64,000 nt of DNA from contig CP075895.1 of the NCBI GenBank assembly GCA_018604165.1, positions 3,095,001 through 3,159,000 on the forward strand, given 5' to 3'. The stretch comes from Chitinophagaceae bacterium LGM1 (lineage in GTDB: Bacteria > Bacteroidota > Bacteroidia > Chitinophagales > Chitinophagaceae). The position numbers were made by a program, and so were the translations under genes. The notes under the pieces were generated by a model, which saw only the letters and a list, made by a program, of their open reading frames with translations, made no database searches and was not told where the DNA came from. Positions 45,862 through 55,168 of the stretch are shown piece after piece; within the stretch, counting starts at the first letter, position 1; each line of letters opens with the position of its first letter.

Positions 45862-47550
45862 CTATTGCTTCACAAATCGTTGTACACCAATCGCATCGCC
45901 ATTCTCAATCCTTAAAATGTATATGCCGCTATTCAAATCGCCAATGTTTATTTGCGAGCCACTGTTGCGTATATGTTTTACAACACGTCCTGCAACATCT
46001 GTTATGCTTATTATGCTATTGTTCATTTGCGCGCTGCTCATAATGTTCAGTACATCATTAGCAGGGTTGGGTGCTATAGTGAAGTCATATTTTTTCACCA
46101 TCACATTGTTCACACTTGTAGTGTTGGGCAACGCAACCAGCGCGCCACCTGTAGGCAATGCTACATACAGGCCAAAAGCCGCGCCGTTGCTGTTTTTAGA
46201 AGGATCAAGGAAGCCTGAAGCTAATACAGTAATTGCTTGCCCGCCAAGAGCCAGTGTTGCCAATGGCACACCATAACGCTGCACAGTTGTAGCACCCGTA
46301 GCATCCGTAATGCTTACAGTAGCATTAGCTGCGGGCAATGAAAAATAACCTGTGCTGTTATATTGCCCGAATGATACATCATTCACCAATACACTGCTGC
46401 CTGCACGTACATCCACCGTAGGTGCATCTGTACTGCCGTGCATTACCAATATATCCGTGTTGGCACTGTTAGCACCCAATTCTTTCGCACCACCAAACAC
46501 GCTCAGTCTGAAAGCAGGGTTAGGCGTATAACCTGTAGGGCTTTCAATACCCGTAGCAGTCAATATATATCTGCCACCAGAATCGAGCGTAGCATTCAGG
46601 TTATAGAAAGTATCTGTAACACTAGTGCTGTTTTTCAATGCTATACCAACATTTACTAGTGTTTTAGCAGGTACGTCCAAAAATGGAGTAGCTGTACGGA
46701 AAGCGAAATTATCTGCTATACGAACACCATTCAAATACACGTCCACGCTATCGCCCGCTTTGTCCGCACAGTTATGTATGGCTTGTACACGTGCATAAGA
46801 TTCTGGTGTTGTAGTTGGTAATGGTACCAATGCGCCACCACTGGCTAATGCTACGAATAAGCCAAAAGCAGGACCATTGCTGTTAACAGCAGGGTTCAAA
46901 AAGCCTGATGCCAGTACAACGATAGATTGTCCGCCTAAGCTAAGTGTTTGCAGTGGCGCGCTGTATGTTTGCACCGCCGTAGCACCTGTAGATGTTGTAA
47001 TGCGTATTTTATAATCAGCAGTTGGCAGTTCCAGATAGTTAGAGAAATTGCCGAATGAAATATCATCTACCAGCGTAGTTACACCAGTGCGTACGTCCAC
47101 CGTAGGTGCGTCAGTACTACCGTGCAATACCAATACATCTGTATTGGCACCATTGCTGGCAGTAAGCCTGGCAGTTGCATATACGCTGATGCGCAATGGT
47201 GGTGCTGGCGTATAGCCTGTCGTGCTTTCTATACCACCTGCTACCGCTACATAACGTCCGCCTGCAACCAAAGATGCATTCAGGTTATAGAACGTATCTG
47301 TAACCATGGTACTTGTTTTGGGCGCAATGCCTATATTATAGGTACCTGCATTCAGGTTCAGATAAGCAGTTGCTGTTCTGAAAGCCACGTTCTCCAACTT
47401 AGTAGTTGTTGGTCCGTTCACCCAAATATCAACGGTGTCTGCTGCTCTGTCTCCGCAGTTATGAATTACCTGCACCCTGGCAGGTTGTGCCATGGCAACT
47501 GTAGTGCCCAAGATGGCGAGTGCTGAAAGTAAAAGTTTTTTGTAAGTCAT
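45862..47550 (-). CDS. DUF4397-domain protein with T9SS sorting domain
   Basis: A 562-residue secreted protein. Signal peptide LLLSALAILGTTVAMAQ, then two tandem DUF4397 units of about 230 residues each. Repeated blocks are ARVQVIHNCGDRAADTVDIW / ARVQAIHNCADKAGDSVDVY and VLHGSTDAPTVDVR / VMHGSTDAPTVDVR, followed by SFGNFSNYLELP / SFGQYNSTGYFSLP. The C-terminal part (ISITDVAGRVVKHIRNSGSQ ... GVQRFVKQ) is a type A T9SS sorting domain. DUF4397 is a beta-sandwich of unknown role. The duplication is clear within the sequence. The ATG at 47550 is chosen over an upstream TTG. Confidence 0.9.
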   Translation of the reverse strand: MTYKKLLLSALAILGTTVAMAQPARVQVIHNCGDRAADTVDIWVNGPTTTKLENVAFRTATAYLNLNAGTYNIGIAPKTSTMVTDTFYNLNASLVAGGRYVAVAGGIESTTGYTPAPPLRISVYATARLTASNGANTDVLVLHGSTDAPTVDVRTGVTTLVDDISFGNFSNYLELPTADYKIRITTSTGATAVQTYSAPLQTLSLGGQSIVVLASGFLNPAVNSNGPAFGLFVALASGGALVPLPTTTPESYARVQAIHNCADKAGDSVDVYLNGVRIADNFAFRTATPFLDVPAKTLVNVGIALKNSTSVTDTFYNLNATLDSGGRYILTATGIESPTGYTPNPAFRLSVFGGAKELGANSANTDILVMHGSTDAPTVDVRAGSSVLVNDVSFGQYNSTGYFSLPAANATVSITDATGATTVQRYGVPLATLALGGQAITVLASGFLDPSKNSNGAAFGLYVALPTGGALVALPNTTSVNNVMVKKYDFTIAPNPANDVLNIMSSAQMNNSIISITDVAGRVVKHIRNSGSQINIGDLNSGIYILRIENGDAIGVQRFVKQ

Positions 47551-47811
47551 AGTCAATTGTTTTTGTTATTGTGAATAACATGAGCTGCATTTCTTTTGTT
47601 GAAGATTTTTTGTCGGAACGTAAACAACTTGAAATAAAATGACAGGTGTCTAACGACATTATGTATTAATCATAGCTGTCGTTAAACGGTATCGTGTGTA
47701 GGCTATATGCCCATAGACGTGACCTGAAACCATTGCCAGCATTGGGTTTAACCAATAGGTAATACACATAGTGGTTTTAACAGTATCTTTAATAAAACAA
47801 TCCCACACAGT
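47551..47811. other. Divergent intergenic region
   Basis: These 261 bases separate two divergent exported-protein genes. No gene, RNA gene or clear repeat was seen; promoters for both are expected here but no full TTTG/TAnnTTTG pair was recognised. Confidence 0.4.
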
Positions 47812-48948
47812 ATGAAGCATCTGTTATGTATAGTGTTTGTGTGCCTGTTTGCAGCGTGTACAAGCGAGGTAAAACAGCAAGAAAATGTTGATAATCAGAA
47901 TATTGCAACTGATACAGGCAGCTATTACAAACGCTTTGAGGGTACGGTAGCAGGGCAACCTGTAGTAATGCATCTGATAAAGAATAGCAGGTTGTTGACT
48001 GCAAGCTATTATTATACAAAACAGGGCAAACCTATTGAATTATATTTCTCTACAGACTCTGGCATTGTAAATGGTTATACAGCAGATGAGCCACCCGCAC
48101 AATGGGATGCGCAACAACAACCTCAATGGAAAATAGTAATAGATGCAAAAAGCATATCAGGCAAATGGATAAGTGCCGATAAACAAAAAACCCACAACAT
48201 CAACCTGCAAGAAGCCTACCCTGCAGGTAGTTATCAGTTAAGGGTTTGGGAGAGGAGTGAAGCAATCAGGCTACGAGCTGATAAAGAAGAACCATCTGCG
48301 TCTTGTTCATACATGCTTTTGCGCTTGAAGGATGATGCAAAGAAAGAATACATTGACTTCTATAATAGATTATTGTTGAAAGAACTAATGAACGATACAA
48401 CAGCCAATACAATAGAAGAAAGCATTGAAGCAAGTATTACAGCATACGGCAGTGAATATAAAAATGAATTGAAAGAAGAGCCTGATACCGCAGTTGAGTC
48501 GTGGATGAATTATGCCAGTATAAATGAAATGAATGTAGTGATGAACGATAATGATTGGATTGTAATCAGATCAAGTGCATATTTCTACACAGGCGGAGCG
48601 CATGGTAACTATGGTGTTAGTTATATCAATATTGATATGCGGAACAAAAAGGTATGGACTATGGAAGACATACTTACTGTAGATACCTTGCAGTTGCAAA
48701 CCCTGCTGGAAGCTGAAGCCCGTAATCAGTACAATATGTCACCAACCGCCAAACTGGAAGAAAACTATCTTACGGATGAAATACTGCCCAACGGCAATGT
48801 GTACATCACCCATACAGGCATCACATTTGTGTACAATCCTTATGAGATAGCCTCTTATGCACAGGGCATAATTTCTCTCTTCATCCCCTACGACAAACTA
48901 AAACCACTCTTGCAACCTGCCTTTAAACAACGGATGGGTATAAATTGA
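47812..48948 (+). CDS. DUF3298-domain lipoprotein
   Basis: A 378-residue lipoprotein (MKHLLCIVFVCLFAACTS; Cys16) with a DUF4163/PdaC-like N-terminal part and a DUF3298/RsiV-like C-terminal domain: AYFYTGGAHGNYGVSYINID and the hydrophobic GIISLFIPYDKLKPLLQP are typical. Members include the anti-sigma factor RsiV that binds lysozyme, and PdaC-linked domains; here there is no cytoplasmic anti-sigma part, so it is probably a free periplasmic or surface lipoprotein of unknown ligand. Confidence 0.82.
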   Translation: MKHLLCIVFVCLFAACTSEVKQQENVDNQNIATDTGSYYKRFEGTVAGQPVVMHLIKNSRLLTASYYYTKQGKPIELYFSTDSGIVNGYTADEPPAQWDAQQQPQWKIVIDAKSISGKWISADKQKTHNINLQEAYPAGSYQLRVWERSEAIRLRADKEEPSASCSYMLLRLKDDAKKEYIDFYNRLLLKELMNDTTANTIEESIEASITAYGSEYKNELKEEPDTAVESWMNYASINEMNVVMNDNDWIVIRSSAYFYTGGAHGNYGVSYINIDMRNKKVWTMEDILTVDTLQLQTLLEAEARNQYNMSPTAKLEENYLTDEILPNGNVYITHTGITFVYNPYEIASYAQGIISLFIPYDKLKPLLQPAFKQRMGIN

Positions 48949-49090
48949 TTTTTTATTATCAGCGTAAAGTTGTAAATTTGTTGTAGTAAAGTATTTATTT
49001 TTTAGTTTATTTGTTGCAAAACGCCGGAAATTTTGAAAATTGCAACAAAACGCAACAAATACAGTTAGCATAGATATATAAAGAAGCCAT

Positions 49091-49098
49091 TACCTTTG
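49091..49098 (+). promoter_or_regulatory. -7 box four bases before the aldehyde dehydrogenase gene
   Basis: TACCTTTG matches TAnnTTTG exactly and is followed by CACA and the ATG at 49103. A transcript starting at the normal distance would begin at or next to the start codon. Confidence 0.55.
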
Positions 49099-49102
49099 CA
49101 CA

Positions 49103-50560
49103 ATGGATTTGAAAGCCCCTGAAAAGATATTAAATTACATAGGCGGAGAACTGAAAGCCCCCGCCAATGGTAAGTATATAGACAATATTAACCCTGCAAC
49201 AGGCGAGGTATATAGCCAAATACCCGATAGCACGGTGCAGGATGTGGAAGCAGCGGTAGCTGCTGCCAAAGCGGCTTTCCCTGCGTGGAGCAAAACACCT
49301 GCCGAAGAAAAATTTAAGATACTGAACCGCATTGCCGAACTGATAGACCAAAACCTCGACGCTTTGGCACTGGCAGAAACCAACGACAATGGTAAACCGC
49401 TATGGCTGAGCAAAAGGGTAGATATACCCCGCGCTTCCAGCAACTTCCGCTTTTTCGCAACCGGGTTGATGCACTTTGCTACAGAAAGCCATAACATGGA
49501 AAACGGCACGGTCAACTATACACTACGCCAGCCAATAGGCGTGGTAGGTTGTATCTCTCCATGGAATTTACCACTCTATCTCTTTACATGGAAGATAGCT
49601 CCCGCGCTGGCTGCAGGCAACTGTGTTATATCAAAACCCAGCGAGGTAACCCCCATGACGGGCTACCTGCTAAGCCTGATATGCAAAGAAGCTGGCTTAC
49701 CAGCAGGTGTACTGAATATACTGCATGGCACAGGTCCGAATTGTGGCTCGGCCATTGTATCGCACCCCGAAATAAAAGCTATATCCTTTACTGGCAGCAC
49801 GCGTGCAGGTAAAGACATTGCAAGCATAGCTGCACCTATGTTTAAAAAGCTATCGCTTGAGCTGGGGGGAAAAAACCCTAACATCATTTTTGCCGATTGC
49901 GATTGGGAAAAGATGATGCGCACTACGCTGCAATCTTCCTTTGCCAATCAGGGGCAGATATGCCTGTGTGGTAGCCGCATACTGGTTGAAGAAAACATCT
50001 ACGAAAAATTCAAAACAGAGTTTATAGAACGTGCAAAGAAACTGACAGTAGGCGACCCGCTGGATGAAAACAGCAAGCAGGGTGCGGTGGTTAGCAAAAT
50101 GCATTTTGATAAAGTGTTAGGTTGTATAGAATTGGCTAAACAAGAGGGCGGTATAATATTATTTGGCGGTAAAGCCATAAAAGGCACAGGCCATTGCGAG
50201 AATGGTTATTTCATAGAGCCGACTATTATTGAGGGTTTAGGTCCCGATTGTCGTACGAATATGGAAGAGATATTCGGTCCTGTTGTTACGCTGCAATCTT
50301 TTAAAACAGAAGACGAAGCACTGGCACTTGCCAATTGCAGCGACTATGGCCTTGCTGCTACTATATGGACACAAGATGTGAGCCGAGCCAATCGGGTAGC
50401 TGGACAAGTACATAGCGGTATCATCTGGGTAAACTGCTGGCTGCTCCGCGATTTGCGTACACCATTTGGCGGATTCAAAAACTCCGGCGTAGGACGCGAG
50501 GGTGGTTGGGAAGCCATGAAGTTCTTTACCGATGTAAAGAATGTGTGTATTGATTTATAG
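49103..50560 (+). CDS. Aldehyde dehydrogenase, probable 2-aminomuconate 6-semialdehyde dehydrogenase
   Basis: A 485-residue aldehyde dehydrogenase: SPWNLPLYLFTWKIAPALAA, SFTGSTRAGKDIA, the Glu motif LELGGKNPN (about residue 253) and the nucleophile Cys287 in NQGQICLCGS. The 2-hydroxymuconate/2-aminomuconate semialdehyde subgroup is suggested by overall pattern and, more strongly, by the RidA-type gene 33 bases downstream, which matches 2-aminomuconate deaminase. Together they carry out two late steps of tryptophan/kynurenine breakdown. The rest of the kynurenine genes are not in the window. The function is inference from the pair. Confidence 0.85.
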   Translation: MDLKAPEKILNYIGGELKAPANGKYIDNINPATGEVYSQIPDSTVQDVEAAVAAAKAAFPAWSKTPAEEKFKILNRIAELIDQNLDALALAETNDNGKPLWLSKRVDIPRASSNFRFFATGLMHFATESHNMENGTVNYTLRQPIGVVGCISPWNLPLYLFTWKIAPALAAGNCVISKPSEVTPMTGYLLSLICKEAGLPAGVLNILHGTGPNCGSAIVSHPEIKAISFTGSTRAGKDIASIAAPMFKKLSLELGGKNPNIIFADCDWEKMMRTTLQSSFANQGQICLCGSRILVEENIYEKFKTEFIERAKKLTVGDPLDENSKQGAVVSKMHFDKVLGCIELAKQEGGIILFGGKAIKGTGHCENGYFIEPTIIEGLGPDCRTNMEEIFGPVVTLQSFKTEDEALALANCSDYGLAATIWTQDVSRANRVAGQVHSGIIWVNCWLLRDLRTPFGGFKNSGVGREGGWEAMKFFTDVKNVCIDL

Positions 50561-50593
50561 CAGTTTTTATTTTTGACTTTTTACTTTTGAATT

Positions 50594-51007
50594 ATGAGCG
50601 AACGTATATCAACAGATAAAGCACCTGCCCCTGTGGGCTTGTATCCACATGCACGCCGTGTGGGCAATCTATTATTTCTATCGGGTATAGGGCCACGAAC
50701 TACTACTAACGAGATACCGGGACTGAAGCTGGATAAGAATGGTAACTTTCTGGAGTTTGATTTTGCAGCGCAATGCCGCAATGTGTTTGAGAATGTGAAA
50801 ATAGTGTTGGAAGAAAGCGGCAGCAGTTGGGAGAAGCTGGTGGATGTAACCGTATTCCTCGTAAATATGAAGCGCGACTTTGCAACGTACAATCAACTGT
50901 ATGCAGAGTATTTCAAAGACAATCAGCCTTGCCGCACAACGGTAGAGATAAACTCCTTACCAACACCCATAGCCATAGAGCTGAAGTGTATTGCTACGAT
51001 AGATTAG
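50594..51007 (+). CDS. RidA-family protein, probable 2-aminomuconate deaminase
   Basis: A 137-residue YjgF/RidA-fold protein. PAPVGLYPHARRVGNLLFLS, VTVFLVNMKRDFATYNQLY and PCRTTVEINSLPTPIAIELK are the family blocks; the conserved Arg in CRTTVE is the usual carboxylate-binding residue. General RidA proteins hydrolyse enamine/imine intermediates, but the upstream aldehyde dehydrogenase argues for the 2-aminomuconate deaminase branch, which removes the amino group in the kynurenine pathway. The two are probably one transcript. Confidence 0.8.
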   Translation: MSERISTDKAPAPVGLYPHARRVGNLLFLSGIGPRTTTNEIPGLKLDKNGNFLEFDFAAQCRNVFENVKIVLEESGSSWEKLVDVTVFLVNMKRDFATYNQLYAEYFKDNQPCRTTVEINSLPTPIAIELKCIATID

Positions 51008-51117
51008 TTGGCAGTTATCAGTTAGCAGATAATAGCTAGCTATGCAGTTGGCATTTTTCAAAAACTGGTTTCCTGCAAACTGTCAACTGCAAATTGCCAA
51101 CTCATAACTGCCAACTG
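51006..51117. repeat. Imperfect inverted repeat after the RidA gene
   Basis: The left arm (51006-51028, AGTTGGCAGTTATCAGTTAG...) matches the reverse complement of the right arm (51094-51116) at about 20 of 23 positions, and additional CAACTG/CAGTTG motifs lie between. It starts at the stop codon and ends just before the convergent lipoprotein gene, so it may act as a transcript end. Similar TTGGCAGTT-type hairpins are frequent between Bacteroidota genes. Confidence 0.6.
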
Positions 51118-51123
51118 AAAAGA

Positions 51124-51981
51124 CTATTTCAACGGTATATCTATCCGTAATTGTTTTTGGTATGGCTTGCCGGATGCGTCTTTGCCCTCAATCTTCCACA
51201 TAACGCTGCGAAGTATAACAACAAGCGGCTTGTCATTAGCATCGCGTACTTTACTGATGGACTTTAACCATTTTTGTTCGGTAGCGCGGCTCATGCGCTT
51301 GTTGCGCGCAGCACGTGTTACAGCGTTCTTTATAGCGGCAGGGCTGGCTTTGATGTATTGCAGTTGCTTAGCGTCAAGCCCTGATATAGTAAAAGTGTTG
51401 TTGCCGCCTTTCAGTGTTTGCCAGTCTGTAGTACGATTCAATGATTCTAGTATGAGTGTACCCATATCGTTCTTAACTGCTATAACTGTCTGATAGCGTT
51501 GCGATACTTTGGTTATGGTGCCGCCACCTGCTTGTATCTTATTGCCAACTAATGTGCCGCTTGTTATCTCGTAGGTTGCACCATTGGCTTTTTTAGTGTC
51601 TTGTTGTTTGTAGGTTCTTGTGCCAATATTAGGTATGAGCACTGTTATCTCTTTGAACTCTACTTTCAGCCCGTTACCTTTTGGCGCGGGTGCTGCTTTG
51701 GGTTCTTGTTTAGGTTCTTCTTTTTTTGGTTGTTCGGTTTGTTGTGGTTCTTGTTTAGCAAGTGTTTGTACGGGTGTAGTATCTGCCGTGTTTGTTTCTG
51801 CAATTATGGGTTGTATGGGTTTAATGTCTGCAACAAAATCTTGCAGGTATTGAGAGTCTGCTTCGGTAACGATGGTAGCAGGGTCGCCTAGTACGATGGG
51901 CTTACCCCTGTTGGGGCTATCGTTGCTGCAAGATTGCAAGAGCAATGCACTAACTGCTATGAAGAGGCTGAATGAACGCAT
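51124..51981 (-). CDS. Hypothetical lipoprotein with a proline/lysine/glutamate-rich linker
   Basis: A 285-residue lipoprotein (SLFIAVSALLLQSCSN; Cys18). A low-complexity linker of Gln/Pro/Lys/Glu (about residues 70-100) joins the membrane anchor to a C-terminal beta-rich domain (GNGLKVEFKEITVLIPNIGT ... KPYQKQLRIDIPLK). No family is recognised. The linker would let the domain reach into the periplasm or outwards. Confidence 0.65.
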   Translation of the reverse strand: MRSFSLFIAVSALLLQSCSNDSPNRGKPIVLGDPATIVTEADSQYLQDFVADIKPIQPIIAETNTADTTPVQTLAKQEPQQTEQPKKEEPKQEPKAAPAPKGNGLKVEFKEITVLIPNIGTRTYKQQDTKKANGATYEITSGTLVGNKIQAGGGTITKVSQRYQTVIAVKNDMGTLILESLNRTTDWQTLKGGNNTFTISGLDAKQLQYIKASPAAIKNAVTRAARNKRMSRATEQKWLKSISKVRDANDKPLVVILRSVMWKIEGKDASGKPYQKQLRIDIPLK

Positions 51982-52017
51982 GTGTTGTATCTATTCTGCT
52001 ACTAAAGTAATTAAAGT

Positions 52018-53997
52018 TTAATAAGCCATCAGCTTTTGCACGGTTTGGTGCAGCCTGCTTTTGGCAAGGAAATTCTGTTCCAGTTCTATAGAAAAAGGTA
52101 CGGGTGTATCTAAGCTGGCACAACGCATAATGGGTGCGTCAAGCGACTCGAAACAATTTTCCGAAATCCATGCTGCCAACTCGCCACCAATACCACCAAA
52201 CAGGGTGTCTTCATGCAGCAACAAGACCTTACCCGTGCGCTGCACCGCGGCACGGATGGCATCATAGTCTAACGGTAGCAATGTTCTGAGGTCGAGGATG
52301 TCTATAGATACATCGGGGTGTTGCGTAGCATAGTCCGTTGCCCAATGCACACCACTACCGTAGGTAATGATGCTGATATCTTCGCCCTGCTGCACCTGCC
52401 TTGCTTTGCCTATCTCTATGGTATAATAATCGTCGGGTACTAAACCGCTAATGCTGCGGTACAGCCCCTTATGCTCGAAGAACATAACAGGGTTAGGGTT
52501 TTCGATAGATGCTATCAGCAAACCTTTGGCATCTTCCGGGGTAGAAGGATAGACTACCTTCAGCCCTGCCACATGGGTAAACCAAGCTTCGTTGCTCTGC
52601 GAGTGGAAAGGCCCTGCACCCACGCCACCGCCCGTTGGCATACGCACCACCACATCGGCATGTTGCCCCCAACGGTAGTGTATCTTGGCAAGGTTGTTAA
52701 CTATCTGGTTGAAGCCCACCGTTACAAAATCGGCAAACTGCATTTCCATCATAGATTTGAAGCCTTTGATGGAAAGGCCTAATGCTGTACCTACAATGGC
52801 ACTCTCGCATAGCGGTGTATTGCGTACACGCTCTTTACCAAACTTATCAACAAAGCCCTCTGTTAGTTTAAAAGCACCACCATACTCTGCAATGTCTTGC
52901 CCCATCAGTACCAGGTTGCTATGCTTTTCCATACATTGCCGCAGCCCGTCGCTAAGGGCTTGTATAAATTTCTTCTCCGTTTTGGCAGGCGATGCGGGCG
53001 CAACTGTAGCAACAGCCCCCGGCGCGTACACATCGTTCACTTCCTCTACAGTATCTGCTACAACAGGCGGTGCAGCAAAGCCTGTAGCAAGCCCGCCTTC
53101 TATTTCCTGCTGTATTTTATCGCGTATCTCTTTTATGATGTAGTGCGAGAGTATAGATTTCTCTAACAAGTAGGCTTCAAAATTGGCAACAGGGTCTTTC
53201 TTGCCCCATTCTTCAAACAGTTCTTTCGGCACATACTTCACACCGCTTGCTTCTTCGTGGCCGCGCATACGGAAGGTCATACACTCTATGAGTATCGGCT
53301 TCTGCTCGCGGATGCAGTACTGGCGCGCTTCGGTAATGGTTTTATATACTTCCAGTATGTTGTTACCATCTATAGTGATGCCTGCCATGCCATAACCCAC
53401 TGCACGGTCGGCCAGTTGCTTGCACACAAACTGCTCGTTGACGGGTGTGCTGAGACCGTAGCCATTGTTTTCTATAATAAATATCACGGGCAAACCCCAT
53501 ACGGCAGCCACGTTCAGCGCCTCGTGAAAATCGCCCTCGCTGGTGCCGCCATCGCCGCTGAATGTTACCGATACTTTGTCTTCTTTTTTGAGTTTGTGTG
53601 CCAGTGCTATGCCATCGGCAATAGCCAGTTGCGGACCGAGGTGCGATATCATACCACAGATATGGTACTCGTTGGCACCGAAGTGGAAGGAGCGTTCGCG
53701 CGCTTTGCTAAAACCCTCTTTCTTGCCCTGCCATTGCATAAAGAGCTTGTCGAAAGGCATTTTGCGGGCGGTGAATACGCCGAGGTTTCGGTGGAGCGGC
53801 ATGATGTACTCGTCTGCATCCAGCGCCATAGTAGTACCTACGGCAATGGCTTCCTGCCCGATACCGCTGAACCATTTACTGATACGCCCCTGCCTGAGCA
53901 GCACGAGCATTTTTTCTTCTATCATGCGCGGGCGTACCAGCTCTGTATATAAGGCTATCAGCTTGTCGTTATCCAGTCCACTTCTGTCAAATTGCAT
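52018..53997 (-). CDS. Fused E1 alpha/beta subunit of a 2-oxoacid dehydrogenase complex (branched-chain type)
   Basis: A 659-residue single-chain E1. The alpha half (about 1-330) has the thiamine diphosphate motif SGDGGTSEGDFHEALNVAAV with IENNGYGLST; the linker (about 320-345) is Ala/Pro/Val-rich; the beta half (345-659) has RVRNTPLCESAIVGTALGLS and GFNQIVNNLAKIHYRWG. It decarboxylates a branched-chain 2-oxoacid or pyruvate and loads the E2 lipoyl arm. The fused arrangement is usual in Bacteroidota. The ATG at 53997 is chosen; the TTG at 54018 lies inside the TATCTTTG promoter box. E2/E3 genes are not nearby. Confidence 0.93.
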   Translation of the reverse strand: MQFDRSGLDNDKLIALYTELVRPRMIEEKMLVLLRQGRISKWFSGIGQEAIAVGTTMALDADEYIMPLHRNLGVFTARKMPFDKLFMQWQGKKEGFSKARERSFHFGANEYHICGMISHLGPQLAIADGIALAHKLKKEDKVSVTFSGDGGTSEGDFHEALNVAAVWGLPVIFIIENNGYGLSTPVNEQFVCKQLADRAVGYGMAGITIDGNNILEVYKTITEARQYCIREQKPILIECMTFRMRGHEEASGVKYVPKELFEEWGKKDPVANFEAYLLEKSILSHYIIKEIRDKIQQEIEGGLATGFAAPPVVADTVEEVNDVYAPGAVATVAPASPAKTEKKFIQALSDGLRQCMEKHSNLVLMGQDIAEYGGAFKLTEGFVDKFGKERVRNTPLCESAIVGTALGLSIKGFKSMMEMQFADFVTVGFNQIVNNLAKIHYRWGQHADVVVRMPTGGGVGAGPFHSQSNEAWFTHVAGLKVVYPSTPEDAKGLLIASIENPNPVMFFEHKGLYRSISGLVPDDYYTIEIGKARQVQQGEDISIITYGSGVHWATDYATQHPDVSIDILDLRTLLPLDYDAIRAAVQRTGKVLLLHEDTLFGGIGGELAAWISENCFESLDAPIMRCASLDTPVPFSIELEQNFLAKSRLHQTVQKLMAY

Positions 53998-54015
53998 ACA
54001 TGGTATTTGTGCTGG

Positions 54016-54023
54016 CAAAGATA
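54016..54023 (-). promoter_or_regulatory. -7 box for the fused E1 gene
   Basis: The minus strand reads TATCTTTG (TAnnTTTG), 18 bases before the ATG at 53997. This supports the shorter start codon. Confidence 0.55.
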
Positions 54024-54099
54024 GGTTTTAATGGGGCAATTGGGGAATGGTAGCTGTTGGGGGGTATTATCATGGCAATGCGTTAACTTAGGGTATGTT

Positions 54100-54118
54100 G
54101 TTGGTGAAGAACACCAAC
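54100..54118 (+). repeat. Inverted fragment of the local palindromic repeat
   Basis: The 19 bases GTTGGTGAAGAACACCAAC are identical to the minus strand of the copy at 55922-55940 and form a hairpin. It sits 30 bases before the start of the AT-rich gene at 54148. Confidence 0.65.
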
Positions 54119-54147
54119 AGCGGCAGGGACAAATGCTTAGTGGATTT

Positions 54148-54894
54148 ATGTATAAAAAAATAATGCTGATTCTTATAGTTATTGCATCAGCATGTAAACC
54201 ATCGATAACTGAAGTCACAGATTATGAAATGTATCATGATAAAGACAAGAAATTGATAAAAGCAAAGGGGCGACTAATCAATAATGATGAAGAAGGAGAG
54301 TGGTACTACTTTTCAGAGAATGGTGATACAATAAAATATGGTACTTTCTTAAATGGACTAAATACAGGTAGGTGGTACTATAATATGGATGGAATTGACA
54401 AAGAAATTGTCTGGGAACAAATTGATATTGATAAGTGTAATTTCAGTTTACCACAAAATTTTATACTAAAGGATAGCGGTTCAAATGTGTCTGATAAGCT
54501 ATATTTTGATACAGTATCTCGTACTGTTTTAAAAATATCTATTGTTGATAGTTGTGATTCGAATTGTTTAACTGGGTACTATGATTTGACCCTTAATAAT
54601 ATTAAAGATGATAAACAGGTCTTGTTTTCAAAATCAACCATTGTGAATTCTCAAAGTAGTAAAATTTATTATGATGATTTTATACTTAGGAAGGGAACAA
54701 GTGATAGCATAAGGCAGTTGATGTTATATAAAAGTATAGACTCTCATAAGGTGGTTTTTATTTCTGTAGTTAATTGGAATAGGTACTACAATTATTTGAA
54801 GTTTATTTCTTCAGAGATTTTTTATCATTTTAAATATGATTACTATAGAATTGCTTATGCAACTGATGAGTTGACGGTTTATGAAATTAAGTAG
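54148..54894 (+). CDS. Hypothetical lipoprotein with MORN-like strands
   Basis: A 248-residue protein from the ATG at 54148 (the frame is open further upstream but the signal starts here): MYKKIMLILIVIASACKPS is a lipoprotein signal with Cys at about 16. GEWYYFSENGDTIKYGTFLN and GRWYYNMDG resemble the toxin-immunity or MORN-like 'G-x-W-x-Y' strands. The rest has no recognised family. Base composition is markedly richer in A+T than in the genes around it, and a repeat cluster lies on both sides, so it looks like an acquired or fast-changing gene. Confidence 0.65.
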   Translation: MYKKIMLILIVIASACKPSITEVTDYEMYHDKDKKLIKAKGRLINNDEEGEWYYFSENGDTIKYGTFLNGLNTGRWYYNMDGIDKEIVWEQIDIDKCNFSLPQNFILKDSGSNVSDKLYFDTVSRTVLKISIVDSCDSNCLTGYYDLTLNNIKDDKQVLFSKSTIVNSQSSKIYYDDFILRKGTSDSIRQLMLYKSIDSHKVVFISVVNWNRYYNYLKFISSEIFYHFKYDYYRIAYATDELTVYEIK

Positions 54895-54932
54895 GTCATG
54901 TTCCATGCGTAGCTCGTGTAAATATAAATTTC

Positions 54933-55080
54933 TTGCCTTTGTTGGTGTTTTTCACCAACAAAGCATACTCGCGGTTTAGCTACTTGTGTCAGTTGTCTTT
55001 TTCAACGACAATACTATGAATGCCGTTCAGAGAACGGAGTATTATTCTTAGTTCAGGATGCCCTGTGGAACATCCTGAAC
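54933..55080 (-). repeat. Duplicated palindromic element, copy A (decayed)
   Basis: About 148 bases match copy B at 55914-56061 (offset 981 bases), differing at about 15 positions, one deletion and one insertion. It contains hairpins CTTTGTTGGTG / CACCAACAAAG, CCGTTC / GAACGG and GTTCAGGATG / CATCCTGAAC. On the minus strand, copy B keeps an open frame here while copy A has a TGA after VVEKDN, so if it was coding, copy A is broken. Further downstream a hairpin TCAGGAA/TTCCTGA is at 55112-55129. No gene is seen between 54895 and 55168. Confidence 0.8.
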
Positions 55081-55168
55081 AGCAGTAATAACACAAACCC
55101 TACACAAACCGTCAGGAAGTAATTCCTGATGGCACAAGAAAGCGATGAAAACGAGGATGAGAGGGCTA

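Noticed and set aside
53257-53952. 231-codon frame opposite the fused E1
   Set aside because: Antisense shadow with no signal or domain; the E1 thiamine motif lies on the other strand.
54031-54147. Longer N-terminus for the 54148 lipoprotein
   Set aside because: The extension has a non-signal sequence and overlaps the palindromic repeat; the lipoprotein signal begins at 54148.
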